NCBI GenBank assembly: GCA_050053595.1
Contig: JASFTK010000008.1
Coordinates: 1 to 31,618 of the forward strand
Length of the DNA stretch: 31,618 nt
From: GCA-2726865 sp050053595
Lineage (GTDB): Archaea; Thermoproteota; Bathyarchaeia; TCS64
Direction of reading: 5' to 3'
Below the pieces are notes generated by a model. That model did not search any database. It was not told where the DNA came from and saw only the letters and a program-made list of their open reading frames with translations. Below, in pieces: positions 1-8,077 of the stretch. Position 1 is the stretch's first letter; each line of letters opens with the position of its first letter. Made by a program: the position numbers and the translations under genes.

Positions 1-894
1 GGCTAAACTGTAGGAGCCCTTTATGTGCCCTGCTCCGAAGGAGGGGGGAGGCCTTGTGTCGACGACGATGGCGCCTTGCTCGATCCTCTCCCTGAACTCG
101 TCTGGCTTCAGGGCCGGTGGGTTAGGGCCGATCCCGACAAAGGGGGCCCCCTCGACGTTCAGCTTTTCCATCATCCTGAAGTAGGGGGCGTACTCGTGGT
201 GCTCCTCCACCTTGAACTCTATGAACTCCTCCCTAGACTTCTGGAGCACCGGGTTCATCAGCCGCTCCGTTCCGAGGGTGCTCAGCTCCCTGTCGGCTAT
301 CCCCCCTCCACAGACGGAGCCCGATCCATGGGCGGGGCAGATGACGACGTGGTCGCCGAGGGGGAGGAGCTTGTTAAAGATGCTGTCGTAGAGGCTTTCA
401 GACCACTCCCTCCTCTTATCGGGGCCCCCGAAGTCTGTCCGGCCTGTGTCATTGACGAAGAGGGTGTCTCCTGTACAGACCAGCACGGTCTCCCCTCCGG
501 ATTCGAGGTCTGTCACAGCGTAAGAGACATCCCCAGGGGTGTGACCGGGTGTGTGGATGGCGGTCGCTCTCAGCTTCCCGATGCGGAACTCCTGACCATC
601 CTCAGCGACCTTACCGTACTTGAACTCAGGCCAGGGGCCGTGGTAGATCTCCGCCCCAGTCACGCTGGCGAGCTCAAGGGAGCCGATGACATAGTCCTCG
701 TTTCGGTGGGTCTCGAAGATATACTTAATGCGGACGCCGTACTCTTGGGCCAGGTCGACATAGACCCAGCAGTCTCTCTGGGGGTCAACGACGAAAGCCT
801 CGCTACCTGATCCGATGAGGTACGAGAGGTGGGACACCACCTCAGATTTGACCTTATTAAAAATCAATTTGAGAGAATATTGATACCGGAACAT
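1..894 (-). CDS. MBL-fold/rhodanese protein (persulfide dioxygenase-like), 3' end outside window
   Basis: The reverse strand is open from an ATG at 894 to the left edge (298 codons, no stop), so the gene is truncated by the window. The product starts with a metallo-beta-lactamase domain: SYLIG and AFVVDP near residues 24-37, THRNEDY at 62-68, HTPGHTPG at 114-121, GDTLF at about 142-146 and PAHGSGS near 190. A rhodanese domain begins about residue 255 (VVDTRPPPSFGAGHIKG) and is cut before its active cysteine. MBL plus rhodanese is the layout of ETHE1/persulfide-dioxygenase relatives in sulfane-sulfur metabolism. The usual HxHxDH motif is altered, but the His, His and Asp that bind the single iron in ETHE1 appear to be kept. 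A TTG at 867 gives a better family-length N-terminus and is an alternative start. Substrate is inferred, not shown. Confidence 0.88.
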   Translation of the reverse strand, partial: MFRYQYSLKLIFNKVKSEVVSHLSYLIGSGSEAFVVDPQRDCWVYVDLAQEYGVRIKYIFETHRNEDYVIGSLELASVTGAEIYHGPWPEFKYGKVAEDGQEFRIGKLRATAIHTPGHTPGDVSYAVTDLESGGETVLVCTGDTLFVNDTGRTDFGGPDKRREWSESLYDSIFNKLLPLGDHVVICPAHGSGSVCGGGIADRELSTLGTERLMNPVLQKSREEFIEFKVEEHHEYAPYFRMMEKLNVEGAPFVGIGPNPPALKPDEFRERIEQGAIVVDTRPPPSFGAGHIKGSYSLA

Positions 895-1010
895 AATTAA
901 GTTTACCAGCCAGTTGAGGACCCCCCTCCTCACGGGAGAGAGGGTTAGGGCAGGTCTCCTATGAATCCTTAAGATCTGTGTCATCATCGCGCGGAAGATG
1001 TTAGCTCTTT

Positions 1011-1211
1011 GTGTGCCCGATCACCGGGCTGAAGTGGGAGCCCTTTCTGAGTCGCAGAGAGATCATCGTCATAACCAACGAGGAGATGAGGAACCTTGAC
1101 TTCGAGGACTGGATGGGGGAGATCAAACGTGACATACGCTCTGAAAGGATTTTTACATCTTCCAGCATCTCAATATTGCGAAAATGTCCTTTGAAGACAA
1201 AACCGCCCTGA
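1011..1211 (+). CDS. possible small ORF or gene remnant in the 895-1183 gap
   Basis: The 289-base gap between the MBL gene and the SDR gene contains a GTG-initiated 66-codon frame preceded directly by a stop. It overlaps the SDR start by 28 bases. Its middle part, with IIVITNEEMRNL and DWMGEIKRDI, looks protein-like (amphipathic, balanced composition), but the last 20 residues are low-quality serine/lysine sequence over the SDR promoter. I recognise no family. It may be the decayed tail of a lost gene or a chance frame. No RNA gene was seen in the gap. Confidence 0.15.
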   Translation: MCPITGLKWEPFLSRREIIVITNEEMRNLDFEDWMGEIKRDIRSERIFTSSSISILRKCPLKTKPP

Positions 1212-1909
1212 TCACCGGGGCTAGCGGCGGGATAGGGAGCGAGACAGCCCGCCTCTTCGCCAAGGAGGGAGCGAACATCGTGGTGAACTACCTCTCCTCA
1301 CAGGGGAAGGCGGAAGAGACCTTAAGGGAGGTGGGGGAGATAGGCTCTGAGGCCTTCAACTTCAGGGCCGACGTCTCAGATCCAGAGCAGGTGAGATCCA
1401 TGATGGAGGCTGCCTTTGAGAGGTTCGGCGGGATCGATGTGCTCGTCAACTGCGCCGCTCAACATCCACCGCCAATGTTCGACCTAGACAACCCAGACTG
1501 GGAGCTCTGGAAGAGGATGGCGCATGTCAACATCATGGGTATCCTGATCTGCAGCCACCACGCAGCCCCCTACCTGAGGGAGGGCGTAGGGAATATCGTC
1601 AACGTCGTTATGGACTGGGACCCCGGAGGCCTCGGATACTCCCTCACAAAGACAACGGGTACCCCCCTAACCCGGGGCCTAGCGAGGAAGATGGCGCCCA
1701 TCAGGGTCAACGCCGTCTCCCCAGGCGCAGTGGACACCTGGGGGATGACCGACGAGGAGATAGAGTACTATACCGGTGTCACCCTGCTGAAGAGGGTGGG
1801 GCACCCCCGGGACATAGCCCAAGTCATACTCTTCCTCGCCTCTGAGGGAGCCTCCTACATAACAGGGGAGACGATACAGGTGGATGGGGGCACCAGGCTA
1901 CTGGTGTGA
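1184..1909 (+). CDS. short-chain dehydrogenase/reductase, atypical active site
   Basis: This is a 241-residue Rossmann-fold protein of classical SDR length. It has the glycine-rich cofactor motif TGASGGIG at residues 11-18, LVNCAAQ at 87-93 in place of NNAG, the catalytic-tetrad Asn at N116 (HVNIMG), YSLTK at 152-156, a PG turn after RVNAVSP, and the C-terminal IQVDGG motif. The catalytic serine that normally lies about 13 residues before the tyrosine is missing: the segment reads NVVMDWDPGGLGY, and the loop is shortened. NAD(P) binding is likely; oxidoreductase activity is uncertain. A TATA-like ATTTTTAC lies about 31 bases before the ATG, so the mRNA has a very short leader. It ends 4 bases from the convergent dys gene. 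Substrate unknown. Confidence 0.85.
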   Translation: MSFEDKTALITGASGGIGSETARLFAKEGANIVVNYLSSQGKAEETLREVGEIGSEAFNFRADVSDPEQVRSMMEAAFERFGGIDVLVNCAAQHPPPMFDLDNPDWELWKRMAHVNIMGILICSHHAAPYLREGVGNIVNVVMDWDPGGLGYSLTKTTGTPLTRGLARKMAPIRVNAVSPGAVDTWGMTDEEIEYYTGVTLLKRVGHPRDIAQVILFLASEGASYITGETIQVDGGTRLLV

Positions 1910-1913
1910 AGAC

Positions 1914-2840
1914 TCAGCCCTGGATCTTCTCAAGAGCAGCTGCGATGATCAAAGGGAAGACAATTGTAACATCGCCGAATATCGTCGAGGATTTGTCCCC
2001 CTTCAGCTTCCCCCAGCTCACCGATTCCCTCAGAGGCGCCCCGCTCAGGCTGCCGTCCTCCATCCGGGCTGTGCTGATCTGGACAGCGGCGTCCAGCCCC
2101 TCACGGAGAGTGTTCATATACTGGGCGTGGTGCTTCGGGGTCCCCCCGCCCAGTATGATGGCCCCAGACCTCTCCGCCTCGTAGACCATATCCGCGAGGA
2201 GGTCGAAATCCTTCAGGGGGTCAATGGTAAGCTTGCTCCTCTTCGAGTACATCCAGAGGGGGATCCCGAGCATCGAATCCAAGAACCCTGGGCTGAAGAT
2301 GGGGACCCCTTTCTCCGCAGCGGTGTAGAGGATGGAATCCTCGTCCTCAAGCCTAAGGCCGATCTCCCTCAGTAGCCCATGGATGGGGATCCCGACCCGC
2401 CTATCCTCGGGGGTCCCGTCCAATATCTCCCCGATGAACCCCTCTAAAGCCACCCAGGTGTCGCTCTCCATGAAGATGTCGTAAGCCCTGTTTATCCCCC
2501 GCTCCAGGAGCTCTGCGTCGTCGACATCCACTTGCCCAACCATGTGGGGCTTCCCCATCACCTCGACGATGTCATGGACCATGTTCGCCCCGTTGGTGAC
2601 CACCGCATCGATGTAGCCGTCCCGGATCAGATCCCTGAAGATGAGGCGCATCCCGCTGGGCACCAGGGGGCCTGAGAGGGTTATGAAGGTCGTATAATCA
2701 GTATCGGAGAACATCTCAGCCACGATCTCGACGGCCCTACCGACCCTCCCAGCGCCTATCACGCCGGCCCCCCTCATCCCGTCGGCCAGTTCGCCGACGG
2801 TCATACCGGCCTTCAGGCGTATCTGTTCGATACGCTTCAT
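1914..2840 (-). CDS. dys: deoxyhypusine synthase
   Basis: The 308-residue product transfers the aminobutyl group of spermidine to one lysine of aIF5A, the first step of hypusine formation in the cytoplasm. Diagnostic segments are SGPLVPSG near residue 55, TNGANMVHDI near 83, the IHGLLREIG region, GVPIFSPGF, LGGGTPKHH, and SVSWGKLKG, whose lysine (K278) fits the catalytic lysine that forms the covalent imine in the family. Length is usual for archaeal enzymes. The gene lies 9 bases downstream of eif5A on the same strand and almost certainly shares its transcript, so modifier and substrate are made together. No second hypusine enzyme is nearby. Confidence 0.97.
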   Translation of the reverse strand: MKRIEQIRLKAGMTVGELADGMRGAGVIGAGRVGRAVEIVAEMFSDTDYTTFITLSGPLVPSGMRLIFRDLIRDGYIDAVVTNGANMVHDIVEVMGKPHMVGQVDVDDAELLERGINRAYDIFMESDTWVALEGFIGEILDGTPEDRRVGIPIHGLLREIGLRLEDEDSILYTAAEKGVPIFSPGFLDSMLGIPLWMYSKRSKLTIDPLKDFDLLADMVYEAERSGAIILGGGTPKHHAQYMNTLREGLDAAVQISTARMEDGSLSGAPLRESVSWGKLKGDKSSTIFGDVTIVFPLIIAAALEKIQG

Positions 2841-2849
2841 ATCCCAGCC

Positions 2850-3248
2850 TTAACCCTTGACCCGCTGGATCTTGTAGCGGCCCATGATGTTCCAGTACTC
2901 GACCTCTTTACCGGATTCTAGCTCCGAGGCGATCTCCTCGTCATCCGGCTTTGCAACCTCGAATATATCGTAGGTCATGAGATCCATGAGCTGGAGGGCG
3001 TGGGGACTGATGGAGACGATCTGTCCACTCCTCTTGTCGACGATGGGTATCTGGATGGTGGAATCGACGGGACTGACGAAGCTCCTCTTGCTGCCGTCGA
3101 ACAGGCTGACGGCGCTACACCTGAATTTGGCGCTCCCGTGTTTCCCGGACTTGCTTTTCTGGAGGGAGACTATCTGTGAGGGCTCCCCGTCGATGATCGC
3201 ATAAGAGCCCACCTTGAGATCCCCGACCCTTCCCATCTTGTAAGACAT
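2850..3248 (-). CDS. eif5A: translation initiation factor aIF5A
   Basis: This 132-residue protein binds the ribosome and relieves stalling at difficult peptide bonds. The hypusine loop SKSGKHGSAKF is intact, with K36 as the residue modified. The N-terminal SH3-like domain (to about residue 68) and C-terminal OB fold (about 70-132, beginning QIPIVDKRSGQ) are complete. The ATG at 3248 is preceded by an AGAGGTTGA Shine-Dalgarno about 6 bases away. It heads the eif5A-dys operon. The length matches archaeal homologues. Confidence 0.97.
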   Translation of the reverse strand: MSYKMGRVGDLKVGSYAIIDGEPSQIVSLQKSKSGKHGSAKFRCSAVSLFDGSKRSFVSPVDSTIQIPIVDKRSGQIVSISPHALQLMDLMTYDIFEVAKPDDEEIASELESGKEVEYWNIMGRYKIQRVKG

Positions 3249-3288
3249 AACAGTTCAACCTCTGGATTTTCGAACAGTCAACGGACCG

Positions 3289-3301
3289 TATTATAATAAA
3301 G
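3289..3301 (-). promoter_or_regulatory. TATA box of the eif5A-dys operon
   Basis: Read on the minus strand, the block is TTTATTATAA. It lies about 48 bases before the eif5A ATG, which places transcription start near 3270 and leaves a short leader holding the Shine-Dalgarno. This 117-base divergent gap also serves the plus-strand radical SAM gene, whose own TATA candidate is the AAATAAATG near 3340. Confidence 0.6.
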
Positions 3302-3365
3302 GTTATGCCAACCCGTCTGACCCCAAAGGATAAGATGCAGAAATAAATGAAACATAGTCAAAGGG

Positions 3366-4426
3366 ATGGCCGTCCAACGCCCCACCGCCATATCAAACTT
3401 CGCAGTCACCTACAGATGCAACAGCCGATGCAAGACATGCAACATCTGGAAAACGGAGGCGCCGGAAGAAAGGGAGATGACCCTCAACGAGATCCACAAG
3501 ATCTTCGCGGACAACCGGGGCTTCCTCAGAGATGTAGGCTCGATGCAGATCACCGGGGGTGAATCCTTCATGCGGGAGGATCTTGATCAAATAGTGAAAA
3601 CCATCCATTGCTACCTCCCGGGGTGCCGTTTCTGGATACCCACCAACGGATCCACCCCCAGAACCATCGAGAAAAAGACCGTCGAGATACTCGGAGCGCT
3701 CAATGGTATAGGACTCGGGATCACCGTCTCCTTGGACGGCCTCAAGGAGACCCACGACGAGATCAGGGGGGTCAAAGGCGCATACGAGAAAGCGATTGAG
3801 ACGCTCAAGAGGCTCTCCGCAATCCGGGAAACCCATCAAAATCTTGATCTTGCCATAGGTATGACCGTGACCCCCGAGAACACCGGGCAGATAAACTCCG
3901 TCTATCAGATCGCGAGGAGCAGGGGGGCGGAGTTCAGCTTCCGACCCACCAACATAAGCGGAAGCTATTATGGGAATATAGGCGCTCCTCTGACGCCCCC
4001 TGATCAAGCAGACCTCATCCTACCCCAGATTCGCGCCATCGGACGAGACCTCATCAGACGGAAGGGGCTCAAGAAATCGCTCACCTCCCTCACATACATG
4101 CAAGGAGCCCTCGAACACATCAGGGAAGAAACCCCCGAAGGCTGAGATGCACTGCGGGGTCATCCTCCCTCTTCATCGACCCCTACGGGGATGTCTATCC
4201 CTGTCTGTTCATCGAGGAGCCCATTGGGAACGCCAGAGAGAACAGCTTGAGCGATATCTGGAGCTCCGCCGAAGCCGCGTCCGCACGCCGGAGGATCGCT
4301 GAAAGAGACTGTCCCTCCTGCTGGGTCGAGTGCGAGACCTACCGGGAGATAAAGAGAGACCGACTGGGTCTGCTGGTGAAAGCCCTGAGAGCCGTAATGA
4401 GACCCGAGACCGCTGGGATAGTCTGA
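3366..4426 (+). pseudogene. radical SAM/SPASM protein, frameshifted at about 4136
   Basis: The first 259 codons (3366-4145) give a radical SAM domain with the 4Fe-4S motif CNSRCKTC (C18, C22, C25) and the SAM-binding ITGGESF. This frame stops at 4143-4145. The next frame, open until TGA at 4424-4426, continues directly with a SPASM domain: RCTAG from 4145, then LFIDPYGDVYPC, IGNARE, and DCPSCWVEC. Junction sequence is a C5 run at 4132-4136; one additional C would give a continuous protein of about 353 residues ending its linker in TPRRLRCTAG. So one base is lost, either by mutation or in assembly. SPASM proteins use extra Fe-S clusters to modify peptides or carry out heme/cofactor reactions; the substrate cannot be read from neighbours. 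Confidence 0.85.
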
Positions 4427-4438
4427 AGGATGGGGGTC

Positions 4439-4714
4439 CTACTTGGTCCTGCGGATGATATGGTAGCCGAACTGGGTCTTTACCAGACCCGAGACCTCAC
4501 CGACCTTGAGGGCGAAAGCCGCTTTCTCGAACTCCTTCACCATCTTTCCCCTCCCGAACATACCTAGATCCCCTCCCCTTTTTTTCGAGGGGCAGGTGGA
4601 ATACTTCTTGGCGAGCTTGGCGAAACTCTGGCCGGCCTTGATCTCCTCCAAGATCTTGAGGGCTTGGGAATGCTTCTCGACGAGGATATGGGAAGCCTGT
4701 ATCTTTGATGCCAT
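4439..4714 (-). CDS. parvulin-type peptidyl-prolyl cis-trans isomerase
   Basis: A 91-residue single-domain parvulin. It has the ASHILV opening strand, the FAKLAKKYSTCPSKKRGGDLGMFGRG core, the FEKAAFALKVGEVSGLVKT helix and the FGYHIIRR closing strand, all typical of PpiC/Pin1-like rotamases that isomerise Xaa-Pro bonds. There is no signal peptide, so it is cytoplasmic, as small archaeal parvulins are. The frame is open to 4744, but the ATG at 4714 (MASKIQASHI) has a Shine-Dalgarno-like GGGGATT just upstream and gives the family N-terminus. It is convergent with the frameshifted radical SAM gene. Confidence 0.93.
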   Translation of the reverse strand: MASKIQASHILVEKHSQALKILEEIKAGQSFAKLAKKYSTCPSKKRGGDLGMFGRGKMVKEFEKAAFALKVGEVSGLVKTQFGYHIIRRTK

Positions 4715-4800
4715 CTCTAATCCCCTGAGAATAGCAGTCTCCACTGATAAGGTTTGAGCACGTAGGAACCTCCGCCAGTCAAATCCAAAAAGTCTATTAG

Positions 4801-4848
4801 CCCCTGGGCTCTGATAGGGGTCGAGATCCCCCTAGGAGAGGTTATTAG
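4801..4848 (+). promoter_or_regulatory. G/C-rich leader with alternative pairings before the DUF2153-like gene
   Basis: CCCCT at 4801-4805 can pair with AGGGG at 4816-4820, and the same AGGGG can instead pair with CCCCT at 4829-4833. The strong Shine-Dalgarno GGAGAGGTTA follows at once and leads to the ATG at 4849. Mutually exclusive stems next to a ribosome site could be regulatory or chance in a GC-rich leader. Confidence 0.25.
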
Positions 4849-5181
4849 ATGGGAGAAAGTTGGAGCGAGGAGTGTAAGGAGTTCCTTAAGCAGATAAAGG
4901 AGTCAGCGGAGACGGAGGACCCTGACAGGCTAGAGCTGGTCAGGTCGATGCATACCGCCCTCCTCGCCATAAACCACAGCACCCTTGGATGGTTCCAGTA
5001 CGTCAACAACCCCGAGGTCATGAACACGTTCGACCGCAAAGAACTGAACGAGATCCTGATTACACTCAACGAACTCGCTGAGGCCTACCTCCTCCACGAT
5101 ATCGAGGTCACCGAGAAGAGTCTACATAAAGGGCTAAGTCGGATGAAGGGGGATAAAGCCCCAGACCATCTCTACGTCTAA
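4849..5181 (+). CDS. small helical archaeal protein, DUF2153-like
   Basis: This 110-residue, mostly helical, soluble protein has a conserved-looking core: LELVRSMHTALLAINHSTLGW followed by a NNPEVM and TFDRKEL segment. I believe this matches the archaeal family DUF2153, from memory of its SM-A-x-x-AI-x-S-GW-x-x-NP pattern, and function is unknown. A Shine-Dalgarno (GGAGAGG) supports the ATG. Its TAA stop overlaps the TAG stop of the opposing AglB gene by three of four bases. Confidence 0.75.
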   Translation: MGESWSEECKEFLKQIKESAETEDPDRLELVRSMHTALLAINHSTLGWFQYVNNPEVMNTFDRKELNEILITLNELAEAYLLHDIEVTEKSLHKGLSRMKGDKAPDHLYV

Positions 5182-7184
5182 GTCGCATCATAATTGATCT
5201 CGTATACCAAGACATACCTGAAATCCGAGGCGAAAACGAGTTCGAACCCAGGGTCAGGGCTCAAGGTCATGAGATGGTTCAATGTGGACTCCTCATATTT
5301 TCCAGCAGGCTGCCCACGTTCATTGATGTAATCCGATATGTTCAACCCGGGGATCTGGACCATCCACTGCCACTTCACATTGTCCCCAAAGGGCCACTGT
5401 ATAGTGGGATCATTGGGATTGAAGGTGTTGAACACAACGATATGAGTCCCGTCGTATATCTCCAACAGGGGTAGCGACTCTGAATAGTTGAGCATCATGA
5501 TCCTCCCTATGTTGCCAATCTGCGTCCTGTTGCTCGTGGCCCCATCGGCGAGGGTCGTCTTACCGGCGAGTGCTTCGATCCAATACCCGTAGTCCCACCA
5601 GGAGACCACAATGGCGTCCTCAGGCAAGTTATCCCGCATCCAGGAGAGAGCCTGGAGCCAGTCCTGGGGATATCTCCCGCCCATTACGGCTGGGATGCCG
5701 GATGAGGCTAGAGATGTCGGTCTTATTGAGGCCTCAGCAGTCCCCCAGATACTCGGCATTATACCGACCATAATGAAAAGGATAAACACCAGAGCAATCT
5801 CCCAGCTTATCCCCTGGGATGGTGTTCTGCTGCGCCGTCTCCCTGTTTCTTGCCTCCCTTTTGCGAGAGGGATAAAGGGTGTGAGCAGCTCGATTAAGCC
5901 ATGAGCTGCCATTATGGCTACCGGTATAGATAATATCAGAGAGAGCCTTGTCATGGAACCTGTGAAATAGATAGCAGTGACGAAGTACAGTGAGCACAAC
6001 AAGCGTCTGTCGTCCAGGTTGTTTATCGCGAAATACGTCCCCAGGATAGCCAATGGAAGGGTCAGTCCGTAGCTCCCGAAGAAGTTGTTCCAGACGGCTC
6101 TCTTGTGCTCCGCCACCGACTCTGAGAGGGGATTAGAGGAGTGTCTGAAGGGGTTCAAGACACGTAGAAACTTACCCCTGATCGGGGTGCTCACTCCGAG
6201 GGCTTCAAGGGCGAGGACACCTACGATCAGGGCCAATATGAGACCCCCCATCAGGAGCACGGTACGCCTCTCATCCAGCTTCTGTCTGGCCACATCGTAG
6301 ACAGCGACCAACAAGACCAGAAGTATCGCAGCTATGTTCTCCGTGCTCATAATGTACTTTAGCCCGAGCTTTGGGACTAGAATGGCTATAACGTATCCAA
6401 TTCCGAGAGTAAGCGAGTAGGAGACAAGGTGTCTCCTCTCGAACCTCCCTGCGAGTAATGTGACGAGGATGAAGAGAACCAATAGACCAACGACATACCG
6501 GGCCGCCCCCCATGAGGCAAATATATAGCCCAGGGAGAGACCTGTGGCGGCCCCGTAGATGATCCTCTGGGTCTGTGATCGTCCCTGGTCGAGGGAGCGG
6601 AGGAAAAGGAAGACCGTGGTGGTCATGCCGAATATGCCGATGTTCTCGGTGTCATAGAAACCGAGAGCTGTTCGGCCTATGAACGCTTCGCTGATGGCCA
6701 CGAAGAACGCTGTAAGGAGGCCGGTTGAGCTGCCTCCGAGGTCTCTCCCCAGGTAGTAGGCGACGATGCAGGTGAGAGCGCCCATGAGGACCGGGAAATA
6801 GAGGCAGACGGCGTCGACGGTTATGTCAATGCCGAGGGCCTGGGCGGCGAAGTAGACGAAGGCGCCAGAGAACGGCACTCCAGGGAAGCTGCTGGTGGGG
6901 ATGTCACGCCCCCAAGGGTACCAGCTCAGGGTGTCGTGCCAGGAGAACCAGGCCTTATATCCATTATCGACTATGTACTTGGTGACCCTGATCTGGAAGA
7001 GGGGGTCATAGGCGTCCATGTAAGCCCCCCAACGGACCTTCATGGTCCTGAAGAGGACTGCGAGGACGACCACCATGCCGAGGACAGAAAATTCTAATAT
7101 GGTCCTCCTGTTCAGCCCCACCCTCAATGTGGCCAGCCTCTCGCGTAAACCGCCGAGCATATCTTGCCCTGTGTTCTTGGCCAT
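5178..7184 (-). CDS. aglB: AglB/STT3 oligosaccharyltransferase
   Basis: The 668-residue membrane protein transfers a lipid-linked glycan to Asn in N-x-S/T sequons on the outer face of the membrane. It opens with a cytoplasmic stretch and a first TM segment (about 31-47), then the first acidic loop motif DAYD at 57-60 and the second acidic motif in GFYDTENIG, which bind metal and the acceptor. About a dozen further hydrophobic segments follow to about residue 490. The soluble C-terminal domain carries the sequon-binding WWDYG at 529-533. The protein ends soon after it, so this is a short AglB without the extra C-terminal domains of euryarchaeal forms. A Shine-Dalgarno-like GGAAGCGGGG precedes the ATG, and TTTAAATAAA at about 7220-7230 is the likely TATA box. 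No glycan-synthesis genes are adjacent. Confidence 0.96.
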   Translation of the reverse strand: MAKNTGQDMLGGLRERLATLRVGLNRRTILEFSVLGMVVVLAVLFRTMKVRWGAYMDAYDPLFQIRVTKYIVDNGYKAWFSWHDTLSWYPWGRDIPTSSFPGVPFSGAFVYFAAQALGIDITVDAVCLYFPVLMGALTCIVAYYLGRDLGGSSTGLLTAFFVAISEAFIGRTALGFYDTENIGIFGMTTTVFLFLRSLDQGRSQTQRIIYGAATGLSLGYIFASWGAARYVVGLLVLFILVTLLAGRFERRHLVSYSLTLGIGYVIAILVPKLGLKYIMSTENIAAILLVLLVAVYDVARQKLDERRTVLLMGGLILALIVGVLALEALGVSTPIRGKFLRVLNPFRHSSNPLSESVAEHKRAVWNNFFGSYGLTLPLAILGTYFAINNLDDRRLLCSLYFVTAIYFTGSMTRLSLILSIPVAIMAAHGLIELLTPFIPLAKGRQETGRRRSRTPSQGISWEIALVFILFIMVGIMPSIWGTAEASIRPTSLASSGIPAVMGGRYPQDWLQALSWMRDNLPEDAIVVSWWDYGYWIEALAGKTTLADGATSNRTQIGNIGRIMMLNYSESLPLLEIYDGTHIVVFNTFNPNDPTIQWPFGDNVKWQWMVQIPGLNISDYINERGQPAGKYEESTLNHLMTLSPDPGFELVFASDFRYVLVYEINYDAT

Positions 7185-7288
7185 TTTCCCCGCTTCCTGA
7201 TAAGTGAGGCGGAATGGTTTATTTAAATTCCTCTTAGGGGTAGGGTTCGAGGGAGCCTCTGCCGTTGGGCTCCAGTCATCTCCTTGGA

Positions 7289-7990
7289 TCAGCGACCGAT
7301 GTGAAGCCTCCGGTATAGACCCGCCGGGAGACCCTTGGCCTTCATCCTTTCCTCTGTCACAAAGATATCGTATTCGACGCGGTGGTTTTTCGCAGTGATC
7401 TCTCCGTCTGTGAGGTCTATGGTCAGATAGCTCGCCCTTGGGTCCCCGTCCCTTGGCTGACCTACCGCTCCCGGGTTCGTCAGGAACCGACCGCTGAACC
7501 TATGGACGAAGGGGATGTGGGTGTGGCCGAGGATCAGGAGGTCGACCCCGGTGGCCTCGAGGAACTCGGAGGCTCTGAGCCTTGCTTCCGAAGGGAAGAT
7601 ATACTCCCTTACGGGTTGAGAGGGGCTCCCGTGGAAAACGGATACATTCACGCCCTCGATCTTGAATTTGAGGGTCTTCGGTAGCCTTCTGAGCCACCCC
7701 AGTTGCCCCGGGGTCAGGAGGCGTCGGTTGATGTTGACGGCTGCTGCAGCGTTGACATTGAATTGAAATGGGGGGCCTTCGGTGACGACGCCCAAGTCAT
7801 GGTTCCCTGTGACGGACTTGGCGCCCAGTCCTCTGAGCTTCTCTACGCATTCCCCGGGATCGGGTCCGTAGCCCACTATGTCCCCTACGCAGATCAGGTG
7901 GTCAAAGTCTCCTGCATCGTCGAGCACTGTCTCTAGGGCGGTGATATTGCTGTGGACATCGGAGACGACTAGGAGCCTGATTGTGTCCAC
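7289..7990 (-). CDS. metallophosphoesterase, YfcE/MJ0936-like
   Basis: A calcineurin-like phosphoesterase of about 233 residues with all metal motifs in order: SDVHSN, GDIVGYGPDP, GNHD, FHGSP, and GHTHIP. These bind two metals and cleave phosphomonoesters or phosphodiesters. No signal peptide or extra domain is present. The frame also has a TTG at 7999. TATAAAGG at 8011-8018 (minus strand) lies 25 bases before the GTG at 7990 but only about 15 before the TTG, so a leaderless GTG start fits best. Natural substrate is unknown. Confidence 0.92.
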   Translation of the reverse strand: MDTIRLLVVSDVHSNITALETVLDDAGDFDHLICVGDIVGYGPDPGECVEKLRGLGAKSVTGNHDLGVVTEGPPFQFNVNAAAAVNINRRLLTPGQLGWLRRLPKTLKFKIEGVNVSVFHGSPSQPVREYIFPSEARLRASEFLEATGVDLLILGHTHIPFVHRFSGRFLTNPGAVGQPRDGDPRASYLTIDLTDGEITAKNHRVEYDIFVTEERMKAKGLPAGLYRRLHIGR

Positions 7991-8010
7991 CGCGCGCAAT
8001 GGCTCCCGGT

Positions 8011-8018
8011 CCTTTATA
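8011..8018 (-). promoter_or_regulatory. TATA box of the metallophosphoesterase gene
   Basis: A TATAAAGG sequence on the minus strand. Usual archaeal spacing of about 25 bases puts the transcription start at or beside the GTG at 7990, which decides that start codon. Confidence 0.6.
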
Positions 8019-8077
8019 GTGTTTGAGGGAAGGGAATCCTTAACTTGTCTTGGAGCCTAAAATGGGACCGAGTGTCT

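Noticed and set aside
25..810. Long plus-strand open frame
   Set aside because: Its protein is low in known motifs and rich in Val/Leu/Gly/Asp, whereas the minus strand encodes a clear MBL/rhodanese protein.
3393..4007. Minus-strand open frame of 204 codons
   Set aside because: It is antisense to the radical SAM domain, whose CxxxCxxC and SAM motifs are unmistakable.
4770..4848. tRNA-like sequence (GGGGTCGAGATCCCC resembling a T arm)
   Set aside because: The loop is one base too long and lacks TTC; no matching acceptor, D or anticodon arms could be drawn.
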